Assembly (NCBI GenBank): GCA_965198095.1
Contig: OZ240239.1
Coordinates: 1 to 64,000, forward strand
From: CBDFJH01 sp965198095
GTDB taxonomy: Bacteria; Latescibacterota; UBA2968; GCA-2709665
Length of the DNA stretch: 64,000 nt
Direction of reading: 5' to 3'
Position numbers and translations under genes: made by a program. This document shows positions 9,074 to 18,212 of the stretch, piece by piece. Each line of letters opens with the position of its first letter. The stretch's first letter is position 1. Under the pieces are notes generated by a model. That model did no database searches and was not told the DNA's origin. It worked only from the letters and a program-made list of their open reading frames with translations.

Positions 9074-9137
9074 ATTCCTGGACCTCCCTGTTTTTGTTGC
9101 TGCCTTCTGTTAACGCGGCTGGAGTTGGGTGGGTAGA

Positions 9138-10109
9138 TTACCATTCAAACAATACTCCGAACGCATCATTAGGGCGGTTGTATAGCAAATCAAACGCTTC
9201 CGGGCCTTCTTTGAACGGGAAGCGATGGGTGGTCATAGCATCGGTTTGGATGGCGCCGGAGGCGAGTAGTTCCATAGCGCGGCGGGACTGGCGGGCGCCG
9301 ATGGTGGTGCCGTAGTATCCTCCGATCAGACGGCGCCGCTGGATTTTTCCAGACATGAGCGGGAGTGGTTCATCTTCGTATAACCCGATCAGATGAAACA
9401 GACCGTTTACCGCCAGCATGTCGAGTCCCTGCTCGAACGCTTTCGGACCGGCAGGGCCGCCGACCGCATACACCACGATATCAGCGCCGATGCCGCTGGT
9501 GAGGCGGCGCACCGCCTGAACCGGATCCTCTTCTGCCGCGTTGATGACCGCATCAGCGCCGAAGGACTTCGCCATGGCACACCGGTTCTTCAGCGCGTCG
9601 ATGGCGACGACACGGCCGACCCCGTCGGCTTTCATGACCTGGAGCATCAGGCTGCCTACGAGTCCCTGTCCTATGATGACCACGGTATCGTTGGGCTGAA
9701 TGTCTTCTATACCGGTCCAGGTCACCGCACCGCAGGTCAGCGGATGGAAGGGCGCCTGGTCAAAGGACACATCGTCAGGTATGGGGATTATCAGGGCCTG
9801 ATCCTGTGGGGTGGAGGTTAAGGCGGGACGTACCACGTACTGGGCATGAGGCGCCAGCGCCACGACCCGGTCGCCGACGGCCAGGTATGAGACGCCCTCA
9901 CCAAGGGCATCGACCACACCGGCCAGTGAGTAACCCATGATCTCCGGACTCACGGCATGTTCACGGGTATAACGGGCGCCCATCTCAGAACCCCGGCTGA
10001 TCAGGCTCCGTACAGCCTTGACACGGACTTCTCCCGGTCCCGATTCCGGGATCGGTGTTTCTTCGAGAACGAGATTGTATTTGCCCTCCGGCTTGGCAAA
10101 ACGTAACAT
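9138..10109 (-). CDS. Zinc-independent-looking MDR alcohol dehydrogenase-like oxidoreductase
   Basis: 323 residues from MLRFAKPEGKYNLVLEETP; the ATG at 10109 has AGGGAG 7 bases upstream. GroES-like N-domain is followed by a Rossmann domain with VVIIGQGLVGSLMLQVMKA. At the position of the catalytic zinc Cys the sequence reads SLISRGSEMG, as in MDR members with an 'ISxGxE' motif, so catalytic zinc binding is doubtful. It probably oxidises or reduces a sugar-derived alcohol with NAD(P). It precedes the fucosidase and diverges from a sulfatase, fitting a sugar-catabolic role. The substrate is not determinable. Confidence 0.8.
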   Translation of the reverse strand: MLRFAKPEGKYNLVLEETPIPESGPGEVRVKAVRSLISRGSEMGARYTREHAVSPEIMGYSLAGVVDALGEGVSYLAVGDRVVALAPHAQYVVRPALTSTPQDQALIIPIPDDVSFDQAPFHPLTCGAVTWTGIEDIQPNDTVVIIGQGLVGSLMLQVMKADGVGRVVAIDALKNRCAMAKSFGADAVINAAEEDPVQAVRRLTSGIGADIVVYAVGGPAGPKAFEQGLDMLAVNGLFHLIGLYEDEPLPLMSGKIQRRRLIGGYYGTTIGARQSRRAMELLASGAIQTDAMTTHRFPFKEGPEAFDLLYNRPNDAFGVLFEW

Positions 10110-10242
10110 AAGCACTCCCTTAGGCAGAACAGCACCTTTGTTTTTCAAGATTTACAAAACTGAATTGCAGTATAGAGATCTCTTCCAGATGGAGTTATTC
10201 CGGCTGGCGGCGAAGCGATCATAATGATCCGTTAGCTGTTGT

Positions 10243-10278
10243 TTTACATTTTCCATGCCGTTAGTATAGCAACGGCAT
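10243..10278 (+). promoter_or_regulatory. Promoter candidate with inverted repeat around the -10
   Basis: TTTACA (10243-10248), 16 bases, then TATAGC (10265-10270) form a plausible sigma-70 promoter for the plus-strand sulfatase. The -10 is enclosed by an 8-bp inverted repeat, ATGCCGTT (10255-10262) and AACGGCAT (10271-10278), separated by 8 bases. A repressor bound there would block the promoter. Confidence 0.4.
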
Positions 10279-10315
10279 ATCCATTAGCCAATTCATGCAC
10301 GTAAGGAGCCGCTAT

Positions 10316-11845
10316 ATGCAAAACAGAAATATCGTTGTGCTTCTCTGTGATCAACTCAGACCGGACTTTTTGAATAGTTATGGATGCACTGCCGTGCCGA
10401 CTCCTAATCTTGATAGGCTGGCCGCAAAAGGCGTTGTTTTTGAGAATGCCATCACTCAATCAACCGTCTGCGCTCCGGCGCGCGCATCAATGATGACCGG
10501 ACGGTATGTGTCGGATCATATGGTTTGGACAAACGACGTGCCGTTTCGAGAAGGCATGGAAACCCTCGCCGAACGAATGAATAAACTGGGCTATACGACC
10601 GGCGCTTTTGGAAAGCTGCATCACTATCCGGCCGCTGATGGGAAGGGTTTTAGCCATCTCCGCCAGATGGAAGAAGGCAGGCTTGAGGACAGCGAGCCCT
10701 ATTTGAAATGGATCCGCAAGCGTCATCCTGAGGTTACTCGATTGTGGAACTATGCCGATTTTACCTTTTCGTTTCCGGAGGATGAGTATTACGAGCATTG
10801 GATAGCCTCGGAAGCCATTGAGTTTATTGCCGAATCGGTAGAGCAAAAAGAGCTGCCCTTTCTCGCATGGATTTCTTTCCAGGGGCCGCACGGTCCCATT
10901 GATCCTCCTGCCGAGTTCAAGGGTTTGGTGGATGATACGAAGCTGCCAAAAGTGATTGATTGGCCGCCGGCCGATAGAGACAGCGTTCCGGAGACAGTAC
11001 GGTATCGATCTGTCCTCGGTACGGTCCCGGAAAATCAAGAGGCGAATCTGGCATTTCGTACTGCTTATGCCGAAATGATTGCGGCTATAGACGGCCAGAT
11101 TGGGCGAATTGTCGATTGCATTGAACACCTCGGTATCTTTGAAAACACGTCATTTATTTTTTCAGCAGATCACGGTGATATGCTTGACGATTTTGGGCTT
11201 CAGGCCAAAGGGCCGTTTCCGTATCCTGGGCAGATGAATATACCTCTCGTCGTTTCCAATCATCCGGAAATCTTGGCGGGATCACGTTCTGCGTCCCTGG
11301 CCGGTAATATCGATATACCTGGAACGGTTTTGAATATTGCCGGAGACAATCGGCCAATCGGCTATTCCAGGTCACTCCTGGAGCTGGGACGCAACCCGCC
11401 GTTCAACCCGCGGGAGGTGATATTCAGCGAGTTTTGTGATTCTGTGAAAACAGTTGATGACGGACGTTTCCGATTTTCATTCTATCCGTTTCAAGGAGTT
11501 TCTGAGCTCTATGATCGATTGGAAGATCCACACTGTATGAACAACCTCAGCGCCAACGAAGATTGTCAGGAAGTCAAAAGTGAACTACTCATGCACATTA
11601 TAGATTTTATGACTGTTGCCAAGGGCGTACGAGTGGAAGCTCATGATTTTGTGCCGTCCGAGCAGAGCGGATTAAAGAAAAAGTTTCCAGACTACCAACA
11701 GTATTTTCCAGTTGCATTTCCCCTCTCGGCAAACGACAGAATAAAGCTCAAGGCGGCCGGCTTGAATACTGACTACAACGAGTTTTGCCGCGAGAAGGAC
11801 ATAATTCGATATTATGCCAAACCATACTGGCTGGATGAGCGATAG
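10316..11845 (+). CDS. Sulfatase (formylglycine type, CAPAR motif)
   Basis: 509 residues from MQNRNIVVLLCDQLRPDFL. ATG 10316 has AAGGAG 8 bases upstream, so the longer in-frame start is rejected. Asp in LLCDQLRPD is a metal ligand. VCAPARASMMTGRY at ~51-64 holds Cys52, the formylglycine precursor in C-x-P-x-R. SADHGDMLDDFG holds further calcium ligands. It hydrolyses a sulfate ester, or possibly another ester, as the fold is shared with phosphonate monoester hydrolases. No signal peptide. Its base composition looks more AT-rich than the neighbours, which could mean a separate origin. It diverges from the MDR gene and is followed by another sulfatase on the same strand. Confidence 0.85.
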   Translation: MQNRNIVVLLCDQLRPDFLNSYGCTAVPTPNLDRLAAKGVVFENAITQSTVCAPARASMMTGRYVSDHMVWTNDVPFREGMETLAERMNKLGYTTGAFGKLHHYPAADGKGFSHLRQMEEGRLEDSEPYLKWIRKRHPEVTRLWNYADFTFSFPEDEYYEHWIASEAIEFIAESVEQKELPFLAWISFQGPHGPIDPPAEFKGLVDDTKLPKVIDWPPADRDSVPETVRYRSVLGTVPENQEANLAFRTAYAEMIAAIDGQIGRIVDCIEHLGIFENTSFIFSADHGDMLDDFGLQAKGPFPYPGQMNIPLVVSNHPEILAGSRSASLAGNIDIPGTVLNIAGDNRPIGYSRSLLELGRNPPFNPREVIFSEFCDSVKTVDDGRFRFSFYPFQGVSELYDRLEDPHCMNNLSANEDCQEVKSELLMHIIDFMTVAKGVRVEAHDFVPSEQSGLKKKFPDYQQYFPVAFPLSANDRIKLKAAGLNTDYNEFCREKDIIRYYAKPYWLDER

Positions 11846-11964
11846 AGGAACTACAGGGAACCATTATGGCTGGCGGGAACTGGCGGCATGGGACCTGCCG
11901 GATGGTCCTGAATGATGATCGGGATGTTGAGACCATCTGAACGCGTCCCGTCGATGAGGTGCCG

Positions 11965-13557
11965 ATGTCTGATACGCGTCCCAATTTCCTGATATTCATC
12001 ACCGATCAATGGCACCCTCGATGCCTCGGTTATGCGGGGCATCCTCTGGTCCGGACACCGCATATCGACCGGCTTGCCGCCGGCGGGATGACATTCACAC
12101 GCATGTATACGTCGCAGCCGTTATGTATGCCGGCACGCGCGACGATGTTTACCGGTCTCACTCCGCGTGGACACCGGGTTCGTATGAACGGCATTCCACT
12201 CGATCCGACTATTTCCACGTTTACGGAAGCGCTCCGCCGGACTGGTTATCAGACGCACTGCTGCGGTAAAATTCACCTGCACTGTTCCGGGTCGCCGAAT
12301 GGTATCCCGCTCGATGAATTGTCTCCGGATAATGCGCCCGAGTGCCGGGCATTATGGCAATCGGGCAGAATTACGGACCTCCCGCGGCCGTTCTACGGTC
12401 TGGACGGGATCGACTATGTCGGCGGCCACGGCCACGGTTCCTTCGGACATTATATCCACTGGCTCAGGCAGGAACATCCGGATGCGGCGCCTCTCTTTTT
12501 TGATCAGGTTCCACTGGAACCGCCGAGTGGGGCGTCGGCGTTGTTCAACCGGAGTTCATACAAATGGGCACTGCCGCAGGAACTGCATCCCATGACGTGG
12601 ATTGCCGACCGGACGGTTGATTTTCTGAATACTGCTGCCGGGAGGCGTCGGCAGGATGCCGCCGATGCCCCGCCGTTTTGCCTGATGTGCAGCATCCAGG
12701 AGCCCCATCCGCCTTTCGCGCCTCCGGCGCCCTACTGTAATCTTTACGATCCGAAGGACGTCCCTCCGCCGGTGAGAAAGGACGGTGAATACGACCACCT
12801 CCCGCCGCACTTTCGACGGATGTATGAGACAGACCTGACGACAAGCGGCAACAAGGGGCAGGCCATGGCGTTGACCACGACCCATTATGCGGAATGCGCC
12901 GCCCACTATTACGGGTTGATCGAGATGATAGATGATCAGGTCGGCCGGGTGCTGGATGCACTCCGGACGAACGGGTTGGAGGAGGAGACCATCGTCCTGT
13001 TTGTCGCGGATCACGGTGAGGCGCTGGGGGATCACGGCATGTGGGGCAAGGGGCCGTACCACATCGACGGGGTGATACGGGTGCCGTTTCTTGTGCGGTG
13101 GCCCGGGCACACCACCCCGGGTACGGTGCACCACGGTGTCGTCAGTCTGCTGGACTTCGCGCCGACGATACTCGATATGGCCACGGTTCCCGTACCGGAA
13201 GGGCGGATTCCGTCTGAACCGGAAGCGCCCGAAGCGCCGGATGCCTGGCCGGGTCGGAGTCTGGCTTCTGTCCTGGCCGGTGATGATCCCGGTGCCGAAC
13301 GGCCTGCGCTGGTAGAAATGGATGAGGACTACCTGGGGTTCAAGATGCGCACGCTGGTCTCGCAGCGATACCGGATGACCTGCTACTCCGGGCAGTCGTA
13401 CGGCGAACTCTTCGATCTCGATAACGACCCCGAGGAGCTGCATAATCTGTGGAACGATCCTGCGCATCGCAGGTTCCGGGATGACCTGCGCCTGGAGTTG
13501 CTGGATTTGATCATGCAGACGGATATCTCGGTTCCGAGGCAAATGAGCCGGTCGTGA
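11965..13557 (+). CDS. Sulfatase (formylglycine type, CMPAR motif)
   Basis: 530 residues from MSDTRPNFLIFITDQWHPRC. The ATG at 11965 follows GAGGT closely; an in-frame GTG two codons earlier is less likely. PLCMPARATMFTG holds Cys54 of the C-x-P-x-R motif; FITDQ and VADHGEALGDHGMWGKG hold the metal ligands. No signal peptide. An insert at ~170-230 is typical of choline-sulfatase-like and other sulfatases acting on small substrates, but the substrate cannot be named. It converges with the next sulfatase, with only 11 bp between the stop codons and no visible terminator. Confidence 0.87.
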   Translation: MSDTRPNFLIFITDQWHPRCLGYAGHPLVRTPHIDRLAAGGMTFTRMYTSQPLCMPARATMFTGLTPRGHRVRMNGIPLDPTISTFTEALRRTGYQTHCCGKIHLHCSGSPNGIPLDELSPDNAPECRALWQSGRITDLPRPFYGLDGIDYVGGHGHGSFGHYIHWLRQEHPDAAPLFFDQVPLEPPSGASALFNRSSYKWALPQELHPMTWIADRTVDFLNTAAGRRRQDAADAPPFCLMCSIQEPHPPFAPPAPYCNLYDPKDVPPPVRKDGEYDHLPPHFRRMYETDLTTSGNKGQAMALTTTHYAECAAHYYGLIEMIDDQVGRVLDALRTNGLEEETIVLFVADHGEALGDHGMWGKGPYHIDGVIRVPFLVRWPGHTTPGTVHHGVVSLLDFAPTILDMATVPVPEGRIPSEPEAPEAPDAWPGRSLASVLAGDDPGAERPALVEMDEDYLGFKMRTLVSQRYRMTCYSGQSYGELFDLDNDPEELHNLWNDPAHRRFRDDLRLELLDLIMQTDISVPRQMSRS

Positions 13558-13568
13558 CGCTTCAAGGC

Positions 13569-15092
13569 CTAACCGAATTCCTGGGGGATGATCCCCCCCG
13601 TGGTCGGCGGAATATGGAGCCACCGGGCGCCGTAGAGCTCGCCTTCCGCGTCGAAGATCCGGCCGTCCGGCAGCATATACTGGTTGGGGGTCGTAGGCTT
13701 CTGCCCGGAGGCGAATTCCGGCAGGCGGCGCCTGTCATTCGCCAGCTGTTCGTGTACGAGCTCCCAGCTGAACTCCTGGAAGAGGTCCTCCCGCATGGCC
13801 CTGCAGCGCTCCGCATGTTCCGGACGGCCGACCAGGTTCGTCTCTTCGTCCGGGTCGTTGACCAGGTCGAACAGCAGGGGATTCCCTTTCTCGATTTCGA
13901 CGTACTTCCAGTCGCGGGTGCGAACCAGGCGCATCGCCGCGGCGGGCTCGTTCTCATCTGCCCCCTTTCGCTCCTTGATCTTCGCCCCGTAGGCATAGCT
14001 CGCGCTGGGGATGAAGTCTCGGGGTGCCGGAACGGATTCCGGATCGGCCAGGAGGGCGCTGAAATCCACGCCGTCCAGTCCCTCCGGGATGGGCAGGCCG
14101 GCCAGGGCGCTCGTCGTGGGGAAGAGGTCCATCAAAGAGATGGGGTGCGCGACGCTGTGGTGGCCGCTGCGTATGCCCGGGCCAGCGATCAACAGGGGGA
14201 CCCCGATGGACGGGTCGTAATACACGTTTTTGCCCCAGAGCCCGTGGAGGCCGGCCATTTCGCCGTGATCGCTCGTGTAGATGACGATCGTGTTGTCGAG
14301 CAGACCGGCGTTTTCCAGGACGTTCACGAGTTCGCCGATGCAGTCATCCACGAAATCGACGCAGGCATAGTAGCCTTCGCGGCCCCGCCTGGTTTGTTCA
14401 GGCGTCAGATCGTGGAGACGGCGTTTGGCGAACGGTTCCAGACCCTCGGCGAAATCGGACGGCGCACCGATCGGCGGCAGTTTGTCCCGGTACGCGCTGA
14501 GGTACCGACCGGGAGCGGTATAGGGGGAGTGAGGGCGTGAATAGGAGGCGCAGACGAACCAGGGGATCTCGGGTTCCAGATCGTGATGTTCAAGCAGGTA
14601 GGCGGCCGTCTCCCTTGTGACGACCACGTCCTGCAGGAGGCTTTCCGGGATCTCCGTTTGCCCTCCGCTATTCGCCGCGTCATAGGCGGGGAACAGGTCA
14701 ATCGGTTCGGGCTGGTGCCCCAATCCGTGCCTGAGGTCTCCGTAGGGCCGGTCCTGAAACCCCTGCATCTGGTCCCGGCCCCCGAAGTGCATCTTGCCGA
14801 CCAGACAGGTCCGGTACCCGTGGGCGGCGAAATGGGCGGGCCAGGTGACGTGTTCGGGGAAGATGATCCAGTGATTGGACCATGCCGCGCAGCGGTGGAC
14901 TTCCTTGGCGGTGAGCATGCACATGCGGGAGGGCGTGCAGAGGGGCGAGGCGCAGAAGGCGTTGTCGAATTGAACGGATCGCACGGCCAAGTCGTCCAGA
15001 TGCTGGGTACGCACATAAGGGTCCCCGGCGAATCCGGCGATCTTCGGGGCGTGCTGATCGGTGAGGATCAAAAGGACATTCGGTTTACGCGA
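13569..15092 (-). CDS. Sulfatase (formylglycine type, CTPSR motif)
   Basis: Sulfatase reading RKPNVLLILTDQHAPKIAGF near its start, with Cys in PLCTPSRMCMLTAKEV as the formylglycine site and TSDHGEMAGLHGLWGK as metal-binding motif. The GTG at 15092 is preferred because AAAGGA lies 9 bases before it and the protein then begins two residues before the conserved KPN; an in-frame ATG at 15140 without a ribosome site would add 16 residues. The C-terminal ~60 residues (PDGRIFDAEGELYGARWLHI) go beyond the usual sulfatase end. No signal peptide. It converges with the plus-strand sulfatase. Confidence 0.86.
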   Translation of the reverse strand, partial: SRKPNVLLILTDQHAPKIAGFAGDPYVRTQHLDDLAVRSVQFDNAFCASPLCTPSRMCMLTAKEVHRCAAWSNHWIIFPEHVTWPAHFAAHGYRTCLVGKMHFGGRDQMQGFQDRPYGDLRHGLGHQPEPIDLFPAYDAANSGGQTEIPESLLQDVVVTRETAAYLLEHHDLEPEIPWFVCASYSRPHSPYTAPGRYLSAYRDKLPPIGAPSDFAEGLEPFAKRRLHDLTPEQTRRGREGYYACVDFVDDCIGELVNVLENAGLLDNTIVIYTSDHGEMAGLHGLWGKNVYYDPSIGVPLLIAGPGIRSGHHSVAHPISLMDLFPTTSALAGLPIPEGLDGVDFSALLADPESVPAPRDFIPSASYAYGAKIKERKGADENEPAAAMRLVRTRDWKYVEIEKGNPLLFDLVNDPDEETNLVGRPEHAERCRAMREDLFQEFSWELVHEQLANDRRRLPEFASGQKPTTPNQYMLPDGRIFDAEGELYGARWLHIPPTTGGIIPQEFG

Positions 15093-15309
15093 CACGGCTG
15101 CCCATCCTTTCTGTTCGTTGCTATGCGTCATGATGATCATAAATGGCGTAGAGCCTGGCAGGACTCGCTTCGGGGAAGGCGTGCGCCTCCATCATCCGAC
15201 AGGAAGTGATCGCTGTGTGCCACTACGTACCGCCGTTCGAGGGGCTCCTGGACCTCGTCGACTAAACCTGTTTTCATACCAATGTCAGATCGGATCTTCA
15301 AGAACCCGA

Positions 15310-15744
15310 CTAGAGTACCGCCATGGCTTCAACTTCGAGCAAAAGGTCCGGCTGCGTCAGGCGGGCGACCTGAACGCCCGTGGTCAGACACGTGACTCCC
15401 GGTATCGCCTCTCTACGTGCCTGCCGGTAGGCGTGGATGTCGGTCATGTCCATGAAGTACTGCGTCAGTTGAACGACGTCGTTCAGAGACGCGCCAGCGA
15501 GCTCGAGGACCTCCTGTAGGTTCTTGAACACCTGTCTGGACTGGGCCAGCAGGTCTCCCTTGCCGACGATCTCCCCGTTCTTGTCCCACGCGACCTGTCC
15601 GGCCGTGTAGACGACATCGCCGATGCGAACCGCCTGGGCGAAGCGGATTTCGCCTTCGTCGTCGGCCTGTGTCCAGCCACCGGTGCCCTCGGGGTGGCCC
15701 TGGTTCCATGCGCGATCGGGAAAAAAGAACTGCTTGTCCGCCAT
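15310..15744 (-). CDS. RidA/YjgF/YER057c-family protein
   Basis: 144 residues. The family pattern is visible: FAQAVRIGDVVYTAGQVAWD, GDLLAQSRQVFKNLQEVLEL, LTQYFMDMTD, and the end VARLTQPDLLLEVEAMAV. RidA proteins are small trimers that hydrolyse reactive enamine/imine intermediates from PLP enzymes; many paralogues have other or unknown roles. The Arg essential in true RidA is not at its usual place in the TTGVQVARL segment, so deaminase activity is uncertain. AGGAGG is 6 bases before the ATG. It lies downstream of GH127 after 178 bp containing a palindromic repeat. Confidence 0.85.
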   Translation of the reverse strand: MADKQFFFPDRAWNQGHPEGTGGWTQADDEGEIRFAQAVRIGDVVYTAGQVAWDKNGEIVGKGDLLAQSRQVFKNLQEVLELAGASLNDVVQLTQYFMDMTDIHAYRQARREAIPGVTCLTTGVQVARLTQPDLLLEVEAMAVL

Positions 15745-15804
15745 TACGTCCTCCTAGACCTTATGTATTGACGGGTAAATGAAAGACCTCCTCCGATCTC
15801 GGTT

Positions 15805-15825
15805 ACCTGCCTGCTGCAGGCAGGT
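15805..15825. repeat. Short palindromic repeat, copy 1
   Basis: CCTGCCTGCTGCAGGCAGG (15806-15824), flanked by A and T that extend the symmetry to 21 bases with one central base. It lies between RidA and GH127 and is not followed by a T-run on either strand, so it is not a classic terminator. The same 19-base core interrupts the IS1380 transposase at 31321-31339. Confidence 0.75.
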
Positions 15826-15922
15826 CGGGGGTTATCTTTGCCTGGGAATGAGAGAACACCGTTTATTTTTCTATCCGCCGCGTTTTGCATGCAAGGAACG
15901 CCTCATTTCGGGTAGACATACA

Positions 15923-17962
15923 CTATACTTTCCATTCTCGCGCCTCCAGTCCGTTTCCAATGGTGGGAAGACAAGAGATCCGCAGCCGGGCACATCCCAG
16001 AGGTATCATCCTGATCGTCTCCTCAGGCTCATCCGACTTTATAGGACTGGGTCTGAGCTCTTGAACGGTTTCGTTTTCGAGCGTCCAGTCACGAATACGT
16101 TTGGCCTTTGCTCTAATCTCAACCGGCGAAGCCTCGACCGTCCACGGTTGCGCGGACAGGGACCCTTTCCGCGTCACTTCCAACGAATCTGCCGGATTCT
16201 CCCGGTCTATCACCAGCCCGTAGTTCCACGGGCCTCTGGGAAACACCTCCCACTCAGGCCATTCATCCGTACCTCCGCATTGCCTCCACTCTTCCTCAAT
16301 TCTCACCGAGTAGCTCAGCGGCCCACGGTCCACGGTCACGCTGCCGTTCCTCGGCCATTCTGTCAACCCTAACTCCATCGGCATCTTGATTTCGAGCGTA
16401 TCTCCGCTCGCCCAGACACGCATCATTCGGACATACATTCGCGGCTCTGCCTCAATGTCGACCGTCTTACCGTTCACCAGAACAACGAAACCGTTGCACC
16501 ATTGCGGCACCCGAAGGTAAAGCGGGAACTCGACTGGCTCAGAAGCCGTAAGATTCATCCGAATCGCGCCTCTGAACGGATAGTCTGTCTCCTCTTCGAT
16601 GGCGACTTCAGTACCTTCAGATCCTACCTTTGCGGTCACCTCCGAAGCCGCGTACATCCACGCCGCCAAACCGTTGTCTGCCGTTGCCTGCCATAGATTC
16701 TGCGCATACCATGGCCAGCCCATCGCCACGTTGTGCTGACAGCACTGGTAGATCCGATGGGGGGAGTATCTCAGCATAGAAAGCTTATCTTTTGTAGAGT
16801 TGGCATATTCGTGGCTATTCGAAGCGTCAAGTTGCGGCTGGTTGGAAGCCGTTAAGTATTTGATACCGGCCAGATCTGGCGAGTGTGAGACGGGGAAATG
16901 ATTCAACGTGATATCTTCGCACCGGTCTGCGTACTTTGCATCACCGGTGATGCGCCCCAGTATGAAGAATCCCTTGTTGAGTTCGACGAGAACGCAAGTC
17001 TCACACCCCTGACGAGGATCGGTGTAGGTTGAGCGGATTACTTCGTCCGCCCCGAAAATTCCTCTTGGTTGTCCCCAAGTCCCCATATGCTGGCTGTACC
17101 AATACTCCGAGGCCACGAGATGCCACGATGCATGCGATTGGGCATAGTATGTGCCCGGGTAGCGGTAGCGGTGCGTAAAGTCTACCCCGTGGTGGGCGAG
17201 CCATTCATCGGTGCGGTAACGCGTTGGACGGTCACTGACGTCCGAAGCGAGCATCCTCTCACGCCCGGGCCACTGATCGGTTGTGTGAGGGAAACGTCTG
17301 AAAAAACGCGCGGCAAGATCGAGCAGCCAGCTATCGCCCGTTTGGTTGTAAAGCCAGTGAATGTGCTCCACCATCTCGCACGGGCGGCGTTGGCCAATCG
17401 TCCGCCCTTGGGGGACAAACTCCGTATCGGGTAGATCGCGACAATATTCGAAAAAACGCGTCATGAAAGGAATGACCCGGTCATCTCTTGTGTATTCGTA
17501 ATGTTGGGTAACAGAATCCATCATCAATGCCTGTATGATAAGGCTGCTTCCGAAACCGTCGCGCAACGCGGAGGTGAACTTGTGGGGACCGAAGTAGCCG
17601 CTCTGCTGCTGACTGGCAAAGGCGGCGTCGATCCATTTATGGGACGCTTCTTGAAGGCGTTCGTTGTGCGTCAGTACCGCCAGAGGGTAGAATCCTCGAA
17701 GCCAGTAGGGTACCTCTTCGGTTCCTTTGTCGCTCTCCGGCGTGAGCCAACTGCTGTCTTCCTGGATATACTCACTCACCTCGTCTATGCGTCCTACCAT
17801 TCCGTCTATCATCAGGTCGAGCTGATGGCGGAGCCACCCGCGTGGGCGTATGCTCCCAAGAGGAAGTTTGGCGAAAGGACTCTGAACGAGGGGCGGGCGG
17901 CTCGCGGGATAGTATTGGTTCGAGCCGTCAACATCCGGTTTTTGGACCACGCTTGTTCGCAT
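15923..17962 (-). CDS. Glycoside hydrolase family 127 / DUF1680 protein (beta-L-arabinofuranosidase-like)
   Basis: 679 residues from MRTSVVQKPDVDG; ATG 17962 has AAGGAGA 6-7 bases upstream. GH127 signatures: SPFAKLPLGSIRPRGWLRHQ near residue 30-50, VPYWLRGFYPLAVLTHN at ~85-102, CETCVLVELNKGFF, and YQCCQHNVAMGWPWYAQNLW. In characterised GH127 enzymes a Glu plus three Cys from these two segments bind zinc and one Cys is the nucleophile; all are present here. It likely removes beta-L-arabinofuranose or a related sugar. No signal peptide. It ends 178 bp before RidA. Confidence 0.86.
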   Translation of the reverse strand: MRTSVVQKPDVDGSNQYYPASRPPLVQSPFAKLPLGSIRPRGWLRHQLDLMIDGMVGRIDEVSEYIQEDSSWLTPESDKGTEEVPYWLRGFYPLAVLTHNERLQEASHKWIDAAFASQQQSGYFGPHKFTSALRDGFGSSLIIQALMMDSVTQHYEYTRDDRVIPFMTRFFEYCRDLPDTEFVPQGRTIGQRRPCEMVEHIHWLYNQTGDSWLLDLAARFFRRFPHTTDQWPGRERMLASDVSDRPTRYRTDEWLAHHGVDFTHRYRYPGTYYAQSHASWHLVASEYWYSQHMGTWGQPRGIFGADEVIRSTYTDPRQGCETCVLVELNKGFFILGRITGDAKYADRCEDITLNHFPVSHSPDLAGIKYLTASNQPQLDASNSHEYANSTKDKLSMLRYSPHRIYQCCQHNVAMGWPWYAQNLWQATADNGLAAWMYAASEVTAKVGSEGTEVAIEEETDYPFRGAIRMNLTASEPVEFPLYLRVPQWCNGFVVLVNGKTVDIEAEPRMYVRMMRVWASGDTLEIKMPMELGLTEWPRNGSVTVDRGPLSYSVRIEEEWRQCGGTDEWPEWEVFPRGPWNYGLVIDRENPADSLEVTRKGSLSAQPWTVEASPVEIRAKAKRIRDWTLENETVQELRPSPIKSDEPEETIRMIPLGCARLRISCLPTIGNGLEAREWKV

Positions 17963-18024
17963 CAAGTGTCTCCTTGTTGCGGCCTCGCGAATACGCGGGC
18001 TAACCGAGAAGGAAAAGTATTAGA

Positions 18025-18157
18025 AAAATAGCGGCGATGCCGCCTGACAGATTGATGTCCACACAGGCAACGGGCTCAAGCCCTTTGCAGTTGATCAATG
18101 CCTGTAGACGTCCGCGGGCGAATGTGTACATCCAACGTGAATTGTAGGAATAGGCAT
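18025..18157 (-). pseudogene. N-terminal remnant of a Gfo/Idh/MocA oxidoreductase
   Basis: An ATG at 18157, with AAGGGG before it, starts MPIPTIHVGCTHSPA. Homology to the Rossmann start of a Gfo/Idh/MocA protein then continues in another frame as GRLQALINCKGLEPVACVDI. After about 40 residues the reading decays. A GC-rich hairpin (GCGGC/GCCGC) followed by TATTTTTC at 18044-18022 may serve as a terminator. This is a degraded gene lying between sialidase and GH127. Confidence 0.45.
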
Positions 18158-18212
18158 GGTTTTCCCCTTGTTCTGACTTACGCTTTCCAACTATCAGAGG
18201 AAAAGAAGCCAT

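Noticed and set aside
15805..15825. Rho-independent terminator for GH127
   Set aside because: The palindrome lacks a following T-run on either strand and recurs inside a transposase gene, so it is a repeat rather than a terminator.
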